Below are positions 25,522 to 34,371 of a stretch of DNA of 51,608 nt, piece by piece. Origin of the DNA: JAHIVB01 sp964574705 (GTDB lineage: Bacteria; Bacillota_I; Bacilli_A; Izemoplasmatales; Hujiaoplasmataceae). The DNA lies in assembly GCA_964574705.1 (NCBI GenBank), contig CAZNOO010000012.1:1-51608 (forward strand). The letters are read 5' to 3'. Within the stretch, counting starts at the first letter, position 1. Each line of letters opens with the position of its first letter. Below the pieces are notes generated by a model. The model was not told the DNA's origin. It did no database searches and was given only the letters and a program-made list of their open reading frames with translations. The translations under genes were made by a program, and so were the position numbers.

Positions 25522-26373
25522 TTATAAAAAATTGTAAACGCTAACGAAATATTTTTCACGGTAGGCTTCGACAAATTTCAGCACTTCAGGTTCATCTTTG
25601 TTTACGATTTTGATAAAAGTTGATCCTGAACCAGTCATTACGAGTCCCTCTTCTCCCAGTGCTGATTTTGCAGTTTCATATGCTTCTTTGACGTCTCCAT
25701 TGAAATCAAGTGAGAGTTTTTGCAGACTATTATGCATACCTTTTATAAAGGCGTTCTGGTCTTTTGCTTCAATTGCTTTTCGAATCGGCAAACTATCAAT
25801 ATTGTCAAATCCATTTCGGTCTCCAATTGAAAAGATATCTTTGGTTTGAATGTAAACTCTTGGGTTCAATAGAAATAACTGCTTTCCTTTTAAATTTAAC
25901 TCTATTTTTGTGATGACTTCTCCGATGGATTCTACAATGGCTTGTTCATCGATGAGACAATATGGAATGTCTGCGCCGAACTGCACACCAATGTTAGCCA
26001 TTTCTTCGAAAGTTAATTTCAAGTCAAATAGTTTGTTAATTCCTTTGATTATCGCAGCTGCATCCGCAGAGTTTCCAGCCAAGCCTGCCCCAAAAGGTAT
26101 TTTTTTGTCTATATCAATGATGATTCCTTTATCCGGAAGGTAACGATGCATAACATGCGCCGCCGTGTCGAATACGATATTGTTTTGATTCGACAAAAAC
26201 AAATCGTTCGATCGAATTAAAACCAATCCTTCAGAATTTGTTTTTTCAAGTTTTATTGTGTCGTGCAAATCAATCTTTGCATTGACCATTTCTAAGTTGT
26301 GATATCCATCTTTACGGGTCTCTAGTACGTTGATGAATAGATTCACCTTTGCATATGCTTTTTCTATAATCAT
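25522..26373 (-). CDS. ispE: 4-diphosphocytidyl-2-C-methyl-D-erythritol kinase
   Basis: 283 aa from ATG 26373, set by AGGAGG ten bases upstream and by the family start (EKAYAKVNLFINV); the longer frame to 26418 is not supported. Seen: GHMP kinase ATP-binding loop PFGAGLAGNSADAAA and C-terminal MTGSGSTFIK. IspE phosphorylates CDP-ME in the MEP isoprenoid route. The loop reads AGLAGNSADAA rather than the common AGLGGGSSDAA, a mild variant. The window shows no other MEP gene. Confidence 0.93.
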   Translation of the reverse strand: MIIEKAYAKVNLFINVLETRKDGYHNLEMVNAKIDLHDTIKLEKTNSEGLVLIRSNDLFLSNQNNIVFDTAAHVMHRYLPDKGIIIDIDKKIPFGAGLAGNSADAAAIIKGINKLFDLKLTFEEMANIGVQFGADIPYCLIDEQAIVESIGEVITKIELNLKGKQLFLLNPRVYIQTKDIFSIGDRNGFDNIDSLPIRKAIEAKDQNAFIKGMHNSLQKLSLDFNGDVKEAYETAKSALGEEGLVMTGSGSTFIKIVNKDEPEVLKFVEAYREKYFVSVYNFL

Positions 26374-26476
26374 AAGAGTCTCTCCTCCTTGTACTTTCCT
26401 TTTTTGTTTTGTGAGCACTTACAGTTTTATATTAGCACAAATACTTTTCTTTTTATAGGCCAGTTCACTGAATTTT

Positions 26477-26509
26477 AAAAAAATCAGACCACATAAGTAA
26501 TCTGATTTT
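26477..26509 (-). terminator. Terminator of the polymerase/YolD operon
   Basis: AAAATCAGA/TCTGATTTT with a 12-base loop and a seven-U tail on the minus strand, overlapping the YolD stop codon. Confidence 0.8.
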
Positions 26510-26840
26510 AAGAAAATATGATTTCAATAATGTCATCTGCGTTAAATTTCTCTTTGGTGGAAAGCACAATGATTCTTGACTGGTAGTTGATTTTTTCAAT
26601 GGTGCCATATGTGAAGCGCAAGTATCCGTCTCGATAGTACTTTAGTTCTATTTCTGAATTCAATCGGACGGCTTCTTGTAAAGAGCGATTTAATTCTTCT
26701 TGTATGTCTTCACTTAAGATGGGCTTTGCTTTTTTTCCTAAACGATATTTCATTTCTTCTAACATTGAATGATACCCGACCAACGCGTCAAATGCACTCC
26801 ATTTGATGATTCCTCGATCTACATAGTGGCTACTAAGCAT
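26508..26840 (-). CDS. YolD-like protein, Y-family polymerase partner
   Basis: 110 aa from ATG 26840, with AGGTGG five bases upstream; a GTG at 26849 overlaps that site. Seen: DRGIIKWSAFDALVGYHSML near the start and a beta-rich C-terminal half (YLRFTYGTIEKINYQSRIIVL), the YolD-like layout. Proteins of this family are encoded beside UvrX/YqjW-type polymerases in Bacilli and are thought to assist or regulate them. It overlaps the polymerase gene by eight bases. Confidence 0.88.
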   Translation of the reverse strand: MLSSHYVDRGIIKWSAFDALVGYHSMLEEMKYRLGKKAKPILSEDIQEELNRSLQEAVRLNSEIELKYYRDGYLRFTYGTIEKINYQSRIIVLSTKEKFNADDIIEIIFS

Positions 26841-28098
26841 GGTGGCCACCTATCATTTCATTTCTAGATTTAGCTGTGGATGCTTTTTCCTCTGTGGACG
26901 CTCGATTGACGCTGTTTTTTCCATACTTGTACTTGATTTCATCCATAGCTGAGAAAATTTGTTGCTCTTTCATGATTTGTTGAGCATCTTCGAACAAGCT
27001 GAATTGATATGAATTGTTGTCGATGAGTCCACTAACGCTGACATGAACTCTTCGAATCGGATCGCCTTCATAATAAAATTGAAATAAATCCAAACAGGTT
27101 TTTAAAACATTGTTTTCGTTTGCGGTGGGTTGCTCCAATGTGATTTGTCTTGCAAATCCACCACTAATTTCTTTGCTGTAAGCAATTCCAAAGTGAATGG
27201 TTCTTGCAACTTTTTTGTTGATTCGAAGCCTTCGGCAGACATCATCGACCATTTCTCTAATGATTTGAAATACATCAGGTGCGTAATAATCTCGGAACAG
27301 GGTTTGTCCGATGCCATAACTCTTGCTGATGGGTTTGAGTTTCAATTTGTCTTGAATCATACTCATGTCGATTCCGTGAGTGTGATAGTATAACTCTTCT
27401 CCGATGATTCCAAACTTCTTTTTAAGTTTATTTACATCGCTTTTGGCAATATCTCCAATTTTTTTAAACCCCATGTGATTGAGATGGGCTTCCATATTTC
27501 TTCCGATGCCCCACATTTCAGAAAGAGGCGTGACTGTCCATAACTTAGTCGGAAGGTCTTCATATGTCCACTGAGCAATAAAATCTGGTGCTTTTTTGGA
27601 TTCAATGTCAAGCGCGAGTTTCGCCATAAGCATATTCGGTCCAATGCCGCAGGTGGCGGTTAATGTGGTTTCCTCGAGGATGGTCTTCAAAATAGTCTTT
27701 GCCAGTTGAACGTCCGTCATTTTATAATAACTCAAATATTCGGTCACATCCAAAAAGGCTTCATCTACAGAATATACATATAAATCGTCTTCGGAAACAT
27801 ATCGTAAATAAATTTCGATGATTTTGGTCGAATACTCTAGATATTTTTCCATTCTCGGTTTTTGAAAAATAATATTGATATTTGTTGGAAGTTCAAAAAT
27901 TCGACACCTTCCGGGAACTCCAAATTTTTTCAAATAAGGTGAAACGGCGAGAACAATTGACCCTCCGCCGCGAGATTTGTCAGCGACGACAAGCGGTGTT
28001 TCAAATGGATCATAGCCTAAAAGCGCACATTCAACGGATGCGTAGAAACTTTTTAAATCAATGCAAAGAATGTTTCGATGTAATCTATATTCTTCCAT
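26833..28098 (-). CDS. Y-family DNA polymerase (UvrX/YqjW/DinB-like)
   Basis: 421 aa. Seen: catalytic Asp14 in CIDLKSFYASVE, SVDEAFLD (110-117) with the catalytic Asp112-Glu113, a helix-hairpin-helix thumb region (WGIGRNMEAHLNHMG), and a beta-clamp-binding motif QFSLF (365-369). These enzymes copy past DNA lesions with low fidelity. Pairing with YolD points to the UvrX/YqjW branch rather than plain DinB. No LexA-type operator was recognised upstream. A GAGGTGACGACATG context sets the start. Confidence 0.94.
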   Translation of the reverse strand: MEEYRLHRNILCIDLKSFYASVECALLGYDPFETPLVVADKSRGGGSIVLAVSPYLKKFGVPGRCRIFELPTNINIIFQKPRMEKYLEYSTKIIEIYLRYVSEDDLYVYSVDEAFLDVTEYLSYYKMTDVQLAKTILKTILEETTLTATCGIGPNMLMAKLALDIESKKAPDFIAQWTYEDLPTKLWTVTPLSEMWGIGRNMEAHLNHMGFKKIGDIAKSDVNKLKKKFGIIGEELYYHTHGIDMSMIQDKLKLKPISKSYGIGQTLFRDYYAPDVFQIIREMVDDVCRRLRINKKVARTIHFGIAYSKEISGGFARQITLEQPTANENNVLKTCLDLFQFYYEGDPIRRVHVSVSGLIDNNSYQFSLFEDAQQIMKEQQIFSAMDEIKYKYGKNSVNRASTEEKASTAKSRNEMIGGHHA

Positions 28099-28262
28099 GT
28101 CGTCACCTCCAATCTACCTTCTATTATACCGATATTTAATGGAAAAGGAAGAGGGAGAAAAGTCTTTTTTTATGAAAACATTCACAAAGAAATTTGAATG
28201 TTTTTTTGTATAAAAAGTTTCTTATAAATCAAAAAATTACCCGCGCTTTTTTTCTATTTACA

Positions 28263-28291
28263 GAAAAAAAGAAGATCCCTAGGATCTTCTC
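28263..28291 (-). terminator. Terminator of the pst-pho operon
   Basis: GAAGATCC-TAG-GGATCTTC is followed on the minus strand by a seven-U tail, immediately after the phoR stop. The 160 bases between this and the polymerase gene hold a TATAAT on the minus strand at 28128-28123 and otherwise nothing recognised. Confidence 0.85.
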
Positions 28292-28292
28292 A

Positions 28293-29999
28293 TTACTCGG
28301 CTTTCATCTTATTGGGAAAAGATATGGTAATCTTTGTTCCCTTTCCTTCAAAACTTTCAAGTTCGATTTGACCCTGATAAATCATAACAATATGTTTGAC
28401 AATTGAAAGACCAAGCCCGGTTCCTCCCGTTTTCTTACTTCTGGCTTTGTCAACTCGATAAAATCTTTCAAAAATACGACTTTGATCGACTTTTGGAATC
28501 CCGATTCCATCATCCTCTACCGACAAAAGAATTCTTTGTTTTTCCTCTGCTAGTTTTATCAAAATATGCCCTGATTCATTCCCATATTGAATGCTGTTTT
28601 CCACCAGATTGCGAATCAATTGAATCATATGTTCGTGGCTGGCGTGGATTATCACATTATCCATGTCTTCTTCCCAAGAGATATTTTTGGCAATCATTGC
28701 AGGGGTAACCATCTTATGAACTTCTTCAAAAACGAAACCTAACGATACTTCTTCATTTGTCGAGGCGCTCATCTGGTTTTCATATTTAGAAAGATTCAAC
28801 ATATCCATGACCAGATGATTCATTCTCGAGGATTCTTCTAAAATTCTTAGAGATAAATCCTTTATGGTTTCTTCGTCGGTAACCAAGTTAGAAGAAATCA
28901 ATTCAGCTGAGCCCATAATTGATGTTAGGGGAGATTTCAATTCGTGAGAGGCGTTCACAAAAAAGTCTCGCTTTAATGTTTCCACGTTTTTTACTGTTGT
29001 TACATCTGTAAAAATCAAGACAACGCTTGGAAGGTGATTCCAACTTTCTTCTTTATAAGAGACCATGACTGAGTAAAACTCGTTCTTAATTTCAACCAAT
29101 GTGGTCGTATTTGTATTTGATTTATAAGCGTTTGAGATGGCCGCTTGAATATTTAAATCGCGAAACAGAAAGATGTAATCTTTATGACTATTAAGCAATT
29201 CATTAAAATGAAATAAATTCCGCAAGAACTGGTTGATCAGTACAATTTTCCCGCTTTGGTCTAAAACGCAAATTCCTTGATTCATATGATTCAGCAAAAA
29301 ATCGCTTTTAAGTTTTTCTTCGTTTAGAGATTCTATGTTGTGAGAAATCATTCTATTAATATCGTTTATTTCATTAATGATTCCATTAATTTCATCATAC
29401 TTGTCAACGGGTAGAATTTCGTGATATTCTCCCCTATAAACTTTCCCAAGATTATCCTTTAACATTTGCAAAGGACTAAGTGTAATCTTCGTAAGAGCAA
29501 TAATCAAAAATATTGAGAGAACAGAGATAATCGCTCCTACAATAAATGAAAGTCCAATAAAATCGTTTAAAAAAGGAAGAAAACTACTAATCGGAATCGC
29601 AACTCGAAGAAAAAGATTGTCGTCAAGTTGAGTGGCTAAATACATCATCCTTTTATTCAAGGTTTCAGAGTCTCGGATATATGCTGTGCCTAAGTTTTGA
29701 AATTCCTGCCTAGTCAAGTGATTTTCAAGTTCCGTTGCACTAGAGTCAATAATTACAACGCCAGAAGCATCCATAAACGTTATTCTGAGGTAATCACTGG
29801 AATCCTCATATTTGGAAACGATTTGGTAAGGAGAGAGCCCATCAGAATAGTCTTGACTCACCATTGAAAGATATTGGTTTAAATTCAATTCTGTTACCTT
29901 ATTTAAATTGTTTTGAACAATCAAAGTTGACCCAATTACAAAAGCTAAAAGCGCGAATGCAATAACCAGTCCAAATTGAAGAGAAATTCTTCTTCTCAT
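28293..29999 (-). CDS. phoR: Sensor histidine kinase PhoR-like
   Basis: 568 aa. Seen: an N-terminal membrane helix (about 9-30), an extracytoplasmic sensor region (about 30-155), a second helix (about 160-180), HAMP and PAS-like segments, a DHp box NASHELKSPLTSIMG with phospho-acceptor His352, and a HATPase domain with NLVENSIQYG, DDGIGIPK and GGTGLGLSIVK. The overlap with phoP (ATGA) and the pst genes upstream identify it as the phosphate-starvation kinase. It ends the seven-gene operon. Confidence 0.92.
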   Translation of the reverse strand: MRRRISLQFGLVIAFALLAFVIGSTLIVQNNLNKVTELNLNQYLSMVSQDYSDGLSPYQIVSKYEDSSDYLRITFMDASGVVIIDSSATELENHLTRQEFQNLGTAYIRDSETLNKRMMYLATQLDDNLFLRVAIPISSFLPFLNDFIGLSFIVGAIISVLSIFLIIALTKITLSPLQMLKDNLGKVYRGEYHEILPVDKYDEINGIINEINDINRMISHNIESLNEEKLKSDFLLNHMNQGICVLDQSGKIVLINQFLRNLFHFNELLNSHKDYIFLFRDLNIQAAISNAYKSNTNTTTLVEIKNEFYSVMVSYKEESWNHLPSVVLIFTDVTTVKNVETLKRDFFVNASHELKSPLTSIMGSAELISSNLVTDEETIKDLSLRILEESSRMNHLVMDMLNLSKYENQMSASTNEEVSLGFVFEEVHKMVTPAMIAKNISWEEDMDNVIIHASHEHMIQLIRNLVENSIQYGNESGHILIKLAEEKQRILLSVEDDGIGIPKVDQSRIFERFYRVDKARSKKTGGTGLGLSIVKHIVMIYQGQIELESFEGKGTKITISFPNKMKAE

Positions 30000-30679
30000 A
30001 GAACAAATTTATACCCAACGCCACGAATTGTTTGAATGGCTTCGTCTTCAATTCCTGCTTTCGAAAGCTTCATCCGCAATTCTTTAATGTGGACATCAAG
30101 TGTTCTCGTTTCTCCAAAAAAATCATAACCCCAAACGATGTTTAAAATATCATCCCTTGTGACAATCCTTTGGTGATTTTGCATAAGTAGTTTCAGTAAC
30201 TGAAATTCTTTTGATGTAAAATTAATTGGATTTTCATAGTAAGTACAAATATATTCTTTTGCATTTAGGGAGAGCCCTTTGATTTCAAGTAAATCAAGTG
30301 ATGGCTTTTCAGTCGTTCTTCTCAGTAATGCTTTCACTCTACTCACAAGTTCCAAAACACCAAATGGTTTTGTCAAATAGTCATCAGCTCCAAGATCAAG
30401 TCCGATAACCTTGTCAATTTCTGTCCCCTTTGCGCTGACCATCATAATCGGAACCCTTTTCCAATTAGGATTTGCTTTAATTGTTTTCATCATCGAAATT
30501 CCATCCATACCTGGCAACATAACATCGAGCAAAATTAACTCAGGAACATCTGTTTCCATTGCAGAAAAAAACGTTTTTGATTCAGAAAACATCTGAACCT
30601 CAAACCCGGAATTTTGCAGAGCAATTTGTATTACGTTTTGAATGTTTTTATCGTCCTCAACCGAAAATATTAAACTCAT
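29996..30679 (-). CDS. phoP: Phosphate response regulator PhoP/PhoB-like (OmpR family)
   Basis: 227 aa. Seen: a receiver domain with the acidic pair VEDD near residue 8, phospho-acceptor Asp52 in LLDVMLPG and Lys in LTKPFG; then an OmpR/PhoB winged helix (GETRTLDVHIKELRMKLSKAG ... IRGVGYKF). It should bind Pho boxes; one with 11-base periodicity lies upstream of pstS. It overlaps phoR by four bases and follows phoU by ten. Confidence 0.93.
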   Translation of the reverse strand: MSLIFSVEDDKNIQNVIQIALQNSGFEVQMFSESKTFFSAMETDVPELILLDVMLPGMDGISMMKTIKANPNWKRVPIMMVSAKGTEIDKVIGLDLGADDYLTKPFGVLELVSRVKALLRRTTEKPSLDLLEIKGLSLNAKEYICTYYENPINFTSKEFQLLKLLMQNHQRIVTRDDILNIVWGYDFFGETRTLDVHIKELRMKLSKAGIEDEAIQTIRGVGYKFVL

Positions 30680-30689
30680 ATTTCCCCTC

Positions 30690-31352
30690 CTAAATCGGGT
30701 TCAACCTTTTGTGTTCTCCTGTTATGGAAAAAATGACCCATTCTGCTATATTTACTGCATGATCGCCAATTCTCTCTAGATATTTGGCAACCATCATCAA
30801 GTAAAGAGCGTAATCTGCATCGATAGTTGAAGAGCGTATTGCATCGGCTACGGATTTTTTTATTTCATCAAAATAGTTATCGACAATATCATCTTCGCGA
30901 ATGACTTCAAACGCTAGTTCAATATCGTTATTCACAAACGATTCAAGCGATTGGGAAATCATTTTTGAGCATGCTTGCGTAATCAATCCCGCTTGCTTGG
31001 CTTCAAAGTGGTGATGAGTATTTTCCATAAATATAGTCATTTTGGAGATATCTGCAGCATGGTCACCAATTCGTTCCAAATCAGTAATCATCTTCAATAC
31101 CGCCGTAATCAGTCTAAGATCTTTTGCGACGGGTTGTTCTCGAAGGATGATTCTCATGCATTCTTTTTCGATTTTATATTCTTGTTCATTGACAAGTTTG
31201 TCTTTTTCAATGATTGATTGCGCAAGCGCAATATCCAAACTCAAAAACGAGCGGAAACCTTCATTGATATTGTCAATAACCATGTCGCCCATATGAATTA
31301 AGCTTAATTTTAACTCTTCCAGTTCTTTATCAAATTGATTTCTGTATGTCAT
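30690..31352 (-). CDS. phoU: Phosphate transport regulator PhoU
   Basis: 220 aa, an all-helical protein made of two related three-helix bundles. Each has the metal-binding-like DLRLITAVLKMITDLERIGDHAADI or YALYLMMVAKYLERIGDHAVNIAEW pattern. PhoU links the Pst transporter to PhoR and limits phosphate uptake. Its place between pstB and phoP is the usual one. Confidence 0.95.
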   Translation of the reverse strand: MTYRNQFDKELEELKLSLIHMGDMVIDNINEGFRSFLSLDIALAQSIIEKDKLVNEQEYKIEKECMRIILREQPVAKDLRLITAVLKMITDLERIGDHAADISKMTIFMENTHHHFEAKQAGLITQACSKMISQSLESFVNNDIELAFEVIREDDIVDNYFDEIKKSVADAIRSSTIDADYALYLMMVAKYLERIGDHAVNIAEWVIFSITGEHKRLNPI

Positions 31353-31403
31353 AATTCATCCTCCAATATTATTATATTATGAAATGAGTATATTTACAAT
31401 TTA

Positions 31404-32165
31404 TTAGCCGAACCTACCAGTAATATAATCTTCTGTTTGTTTTTTTCTTGGCTGTGAAAATATCAAATCCGTATTGTCATATTCTACAAGTTCACCCATT
31501 AAGAAGAATGCCGTGTTATCAGAAATTCTTGCGGCCTGTTGCATATTATGAGTCACAATGACAATCGTAAAATCCTTTTTAAGTTCTTGAATCAATTCTT
31601 CAATCTTGGCGGTAGCAATTGGATCTAAAGCAGAAGTTGGTTCATCCATTAATATAACATCAGGAGACATGGCAATTGCCCTAGCTATGCAAAGCCTCTG
31701 TTGTTGGCCACCGGAAAGCGAGGTAGCAGCTTCTTTTAATCTATCCTTGACTTCATCGTAGAGCGCAGAGTTCACCAACGCTTTCCTAACAATTTCGTTT
31801 AGAACCTTTTTATCTTTGATTCCTTGACACCGAGGGCCATATGCAATGTTATCAAAAATACTCATAGGAAAAGGATTGGGCTTTTGAAACACCATTCCGA
31901 CCTTCGTTCGCAAATTAATCACATCGTAATACTGATCGTAAATATCATAATCCTCGTATTTTACAGATCCTTCAACACGGCAGTTTTCAATGAGGTCATT
32001 CATTCGATTCAAAGATCTTAGTAATGTGGACTTCCCACATCCCGATGGACCAATGAGTGCAGTAACTTGGTTTTTTGGAATATCCATGGCAATGTCAAAT
32101 AGAGCTTGCTTCGCTCCATAGTGTAAGTTAAGTTGTTTTATTTGAAATGCGTTTTCGGTTTTCAC
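31404..32165 (-). CDS. pstB: Phosphate ABC transporter ATPase PstB
   Basis: 253 aa. Seen: Walker A GPSGCGKS, the PstB-typical RSLNRMNDLI, VGMVFQKPNPFPMSIFDNIAYGPR, signature LSGGQQQR and Walker B VILMDEPTSALDP. It powers high-affinity phosphate uptake. Its start overlaps the pstA stop by four bases. Confidence 0.97.
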   Translation of the reverse strand: MKTENAFQIKQLNLHYGAKQALFDIAMDIPKNQVTALIGPSGCGKSTLLRSLNRMNDLIENCRVEGSVKYEDYDIYDQYYDVINLRTKVGMVFQKPNPFPMSIFDNIAYGPRCQGIKDKKVLNEIVRKALVNSALYDEVKDRLKEAATSLSGGQQQRLCIARAIAMSPDVILMDEPTSALDPIATAKIEELIQELKKDFTIVIVTHNMQQAARISDNTAFFLMGELVEYDNTDLIFSQPRKKQTEDYITGRFG

Positions 32166-33376
32166 GTTTTTTTCCCGCCTTGGTAAGATAATTTTTTCGC
32201 GATTACTTTGACTAACAGATTTAAAATAAGTACAACCATCAAAATGATAATTGAGATTGCACTTGCAAGTTCAAAATTTGGAGTCTCTCCGGCCATGATG
32301 CTCCAAATGTGCACAGCCAAGGAGGTTGATCTTTCAGTCAAGATGACTTTGTCTTTAATTGCCGTTCCAACTGCGTAAATTAAAGCTGCTGATTCTCCTA
32401 TAATTCTTCCTACACTTAACAAAACAGCAGATAAAATCCCAGGTATAGCGGACTTCAATACTACTTTGAATGTTGTCTGAGTTTTTGTCGCTCCTAATGC
32501 AAGTGAGGCTTGTCTAAAATCATCAGGTATGACTTTTAATGCTTCCTCTGTAGAGGTAATGATGACCGGCAATACGATAACTGCAAGTGTGAGTGCCCCA
32601 GAAATAAGGTTTCCTCCATCGGCGGCAGTGATTGTAGAAGTGAACGGAATAAATACTGCAGCTCCCATTAGCCCAAAGATAATCGAAGGAACACCTGTCA
32701 GCATTTCAACAAGCCTTCTTAGTCCTTCGGCAATTTTGGATTTCTTTGACGCAAATTCATGAAGATAAATTGCACTGAATACTCCGACAGGAAGGGCGAT
32801 GACTAAGGTCATAATAATCAAATACAATGTCGTCAAAATTGATCCTCTGATGCCTTTTCCTGAAGTTGTTGTAATCATGTCTATAATTCCGTTTGCTTGA
32901 TTAAACAGGTTCGCCGCGTTTTCTGGACCTTCAGAGCTCAAAATGATTGTATAGTTTGAAAAGATAACCTTCCCTAGCGCTTGATTTTCTGTAATTCTAA
33001 CAAATTCTCCTTCGTTGTTTTTGTCAGGTAAGCTATTTAGCGGAGACTCAGAATCAATATAAGCAACTAAAATAATTGGTTTTCCTTCATTATCTAAAGC
33101 TGAGGTCAATCCGATTCCCCACTTGCTTGAAAAATAGACTGAATCATCCAGATTAGATGGGCGCTCATATATTGTATCCCCTAAATCCCCAATATAGTAG
33201 GTGTCGTATGTTGTTGCGTAATAATCGCTTGTGAGCAAGTCCCAAGACAAGAGCCCAGAACCCTGCTTGAATACATATCCGAATATAGCAATTAATAAAA
33301 ACAACCCAATTAGCGCGATTAAAGTGATGATTCCTTGATAAAATATATCAATTTTCTTTCTTTTGGAATATTTCAT
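32162..33376 (-). CDS. pstA: Phosphate ABC transporter permease PstA with a large external insertion
   Basis: 404 aa, about 110-120 longer than typical PstA. Seen: membrane helix 1 (about 13-36), then an extended extracytoplasmic segment (about 37-178) rich in Tyr, Asp and Ser, followed by a standard permease core beginning GIRGSILTTLYLIIMT and containing the EAA-type loop ALGATKTQTTFKVVLKSAIPGI. The insertion is not recognisably a known domain. It overlaps pstC and pstB by four bases on each side. Confidence 0.92.
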   Translation of the reverse strand: MKYSKRKKIDIFYQGIITLIALIGLFLLIAIFGYVFKQGSGLLSWDLLTSDYYATTYDTYYIGDLGDTIYERPSNLDDSVYFSSKWGIGLTSALDNEGKPIILVAYIDSESPLNSLPDKNNEGEFVRITENQALGKVIFSNYTIILSSEGPENAANLFNQANGIIDMITTTSGKGIRGSILTTLYLIIMTLVIALPVGVFSAIYLHEFASKKSKIAEGLRRLVEMLTGVPSIIFGLMGAAVFIPFTSTITAADGGNLISGALTLAVIVLPVIITSTEEALKVIPDDFRQASLALGATKTQTTFKVVLKSAIPGILSAVLLSVGRIIGESAALIYAVGTAIKDKVILTERSTSLAVHIWSIMAGETPNFELASAISIIILMVVLILNLLVKVIAKKLSYQGGKKT

Positions 33377-34317
33377 GAGAACCGCCCCACTTTCCTTTTA
33401 AGATAATTAAGGCCCAGATTGGTTAAAATGATTAGAATGATTAAAATCATTCCAACAGAAAAACGAATATCATAATCCAACCCTGCGGTCTCTTTTAATC
33501 CTAATAGCATCGTGGAAGTTAGGGTTCTTGTTGTTGAAAACAAATCGAATGTCGGTCCGCTTCCGGCATTACCTGCAACCATGCTGACGGCGGTTGCTTC
33601 GCCTAGAGCACGTCCAATTCCCAAAATAATTCCTGCAAAAATTCCTGATTTGGCAGAGACTAATGTAACTTTAAAATAGGTTTGCATTTTACTGGCACCA
33701 AGTGCAAGTGAGTTTTTTTCCAAATCTAAATTTACCGCTCTGATAGCGGAGATTGAAAGTAAAGTAATCGTGGGGATAATCATCATTGCAAGAACAAATA
33801 CTGTAGAAAGCGTAGAAATTCCTCCTGCTGTTTGTTTTCCAAACAGATTTGCAATCCAAAGAACCACTTTTGAAATAACTCCAAGTCCAAAAACTCCGAA
33901 TACAATTGATGGTATGCTAGCAAGAAGCTCAATTGTTGTTTGAAAAAATATAGAAATGGTTTTTGGCGTCATTTTTGCGATATACAAAGCGGTGAAAATT
34001 GAGATTGGAATGGCTATAAACCCAGCTAAAAAAACAATAAATATTGTATTAATGACAATGAAAAATATACCATAAGAGTTTGGCGGTTGAAACCAAGTAA
34101 CTCCAGTAATAAATCTTAAGAAATTTACTGAGTCATTCCCATATTGGCTTGGAAGAAAAGGGGAGACCCCTCTTTGAGAAATGAATATCAGTATCATGAT
34201 CACAAAAGAAGCACTTAAGACTGTAGGAATCAAGAGTAACCCTTGTGTAATCTTGTCAGTCGTTCTATTGTGCTTCGTGATAAAGGTATGAAGGTGTTTG
34301 TAATATTTATTCGGCAT
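33373..34317 (-). CDS. pstC: Phosphate ABC transporter permease PstC
   Basis: 314 aa. Seen: a first helix (LLLIPTVLSASFVIMILIFI), a short external FLPSQYG segment, then the permease core with ELLASIPSIVFGVFGL and the EAA-type loop SLALGASKMQTYFKVTLVSAKSGI plus GRALGEATAVSMVAGN. It pairs with PstA. It follows pstS after a 54-base gap holding a hairpin. Confidence 0.95.
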   Translation of the reverse strand: MPNKYYKHLHTFITKHNRTTDKITQGLLLIPTVLSASFVIMILIFISQRGVSPFLPSQYGNDSVNFLRFITGVTWFQPPNSYGIFFIVINTIFIVFLAGFIAIPISIFTALYIAKMTPKTISIFFQTTIELLASIPSIVFGVFGLGVISKVVLWIANLFGKQTAGGISTLSTVFVLAMMIIPTITLLSISAIRAVNLDLEKNSLALGASKMQTYFKVTLVSAKSGIFAGIILGIGRALGEATAVSMVAGNAGSGPTFDLFSTTRTLTSTMLLGLKETAGLDYDIRFSVGMILIILIILTNLGLNYLKRKVGRFS

Positions 34318-34340
34318 CAGTTAACTCCTATATAGCAAGA

Positions 34341-34363
34341 TATAGACTCCAAAGGAGCCTATA
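34341..34363 (-). other. Intercistronic stem-loop between pstS and pstC
   Basis: On the minus strand TATAGGCTCC-TTT-GGAGTCTATA folds into ten pairs (one G-U) with a three-base loop and no U tract. It could slow 3'-5' decay or partly end transcription, so that the binding protein is made in excess over the permeases. Confidence 0.6.
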
Positions 34364-34371
34364 CATTTTGA

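Noticed and set aside
26461..26510. CRISPR-like or satellite repeat in short gaps between minus-strand genes
   Set aside because: The symmetric sequences there are individual U-tailed terminators, each different in sequence, not a repeated unit.
28194..28260. Possible SOS or other operator before the Y-family polymerase
   Set aside because: Only A/T-rich sequence is visible; no GAAC-N4-GTTC or similar palindrome is present.
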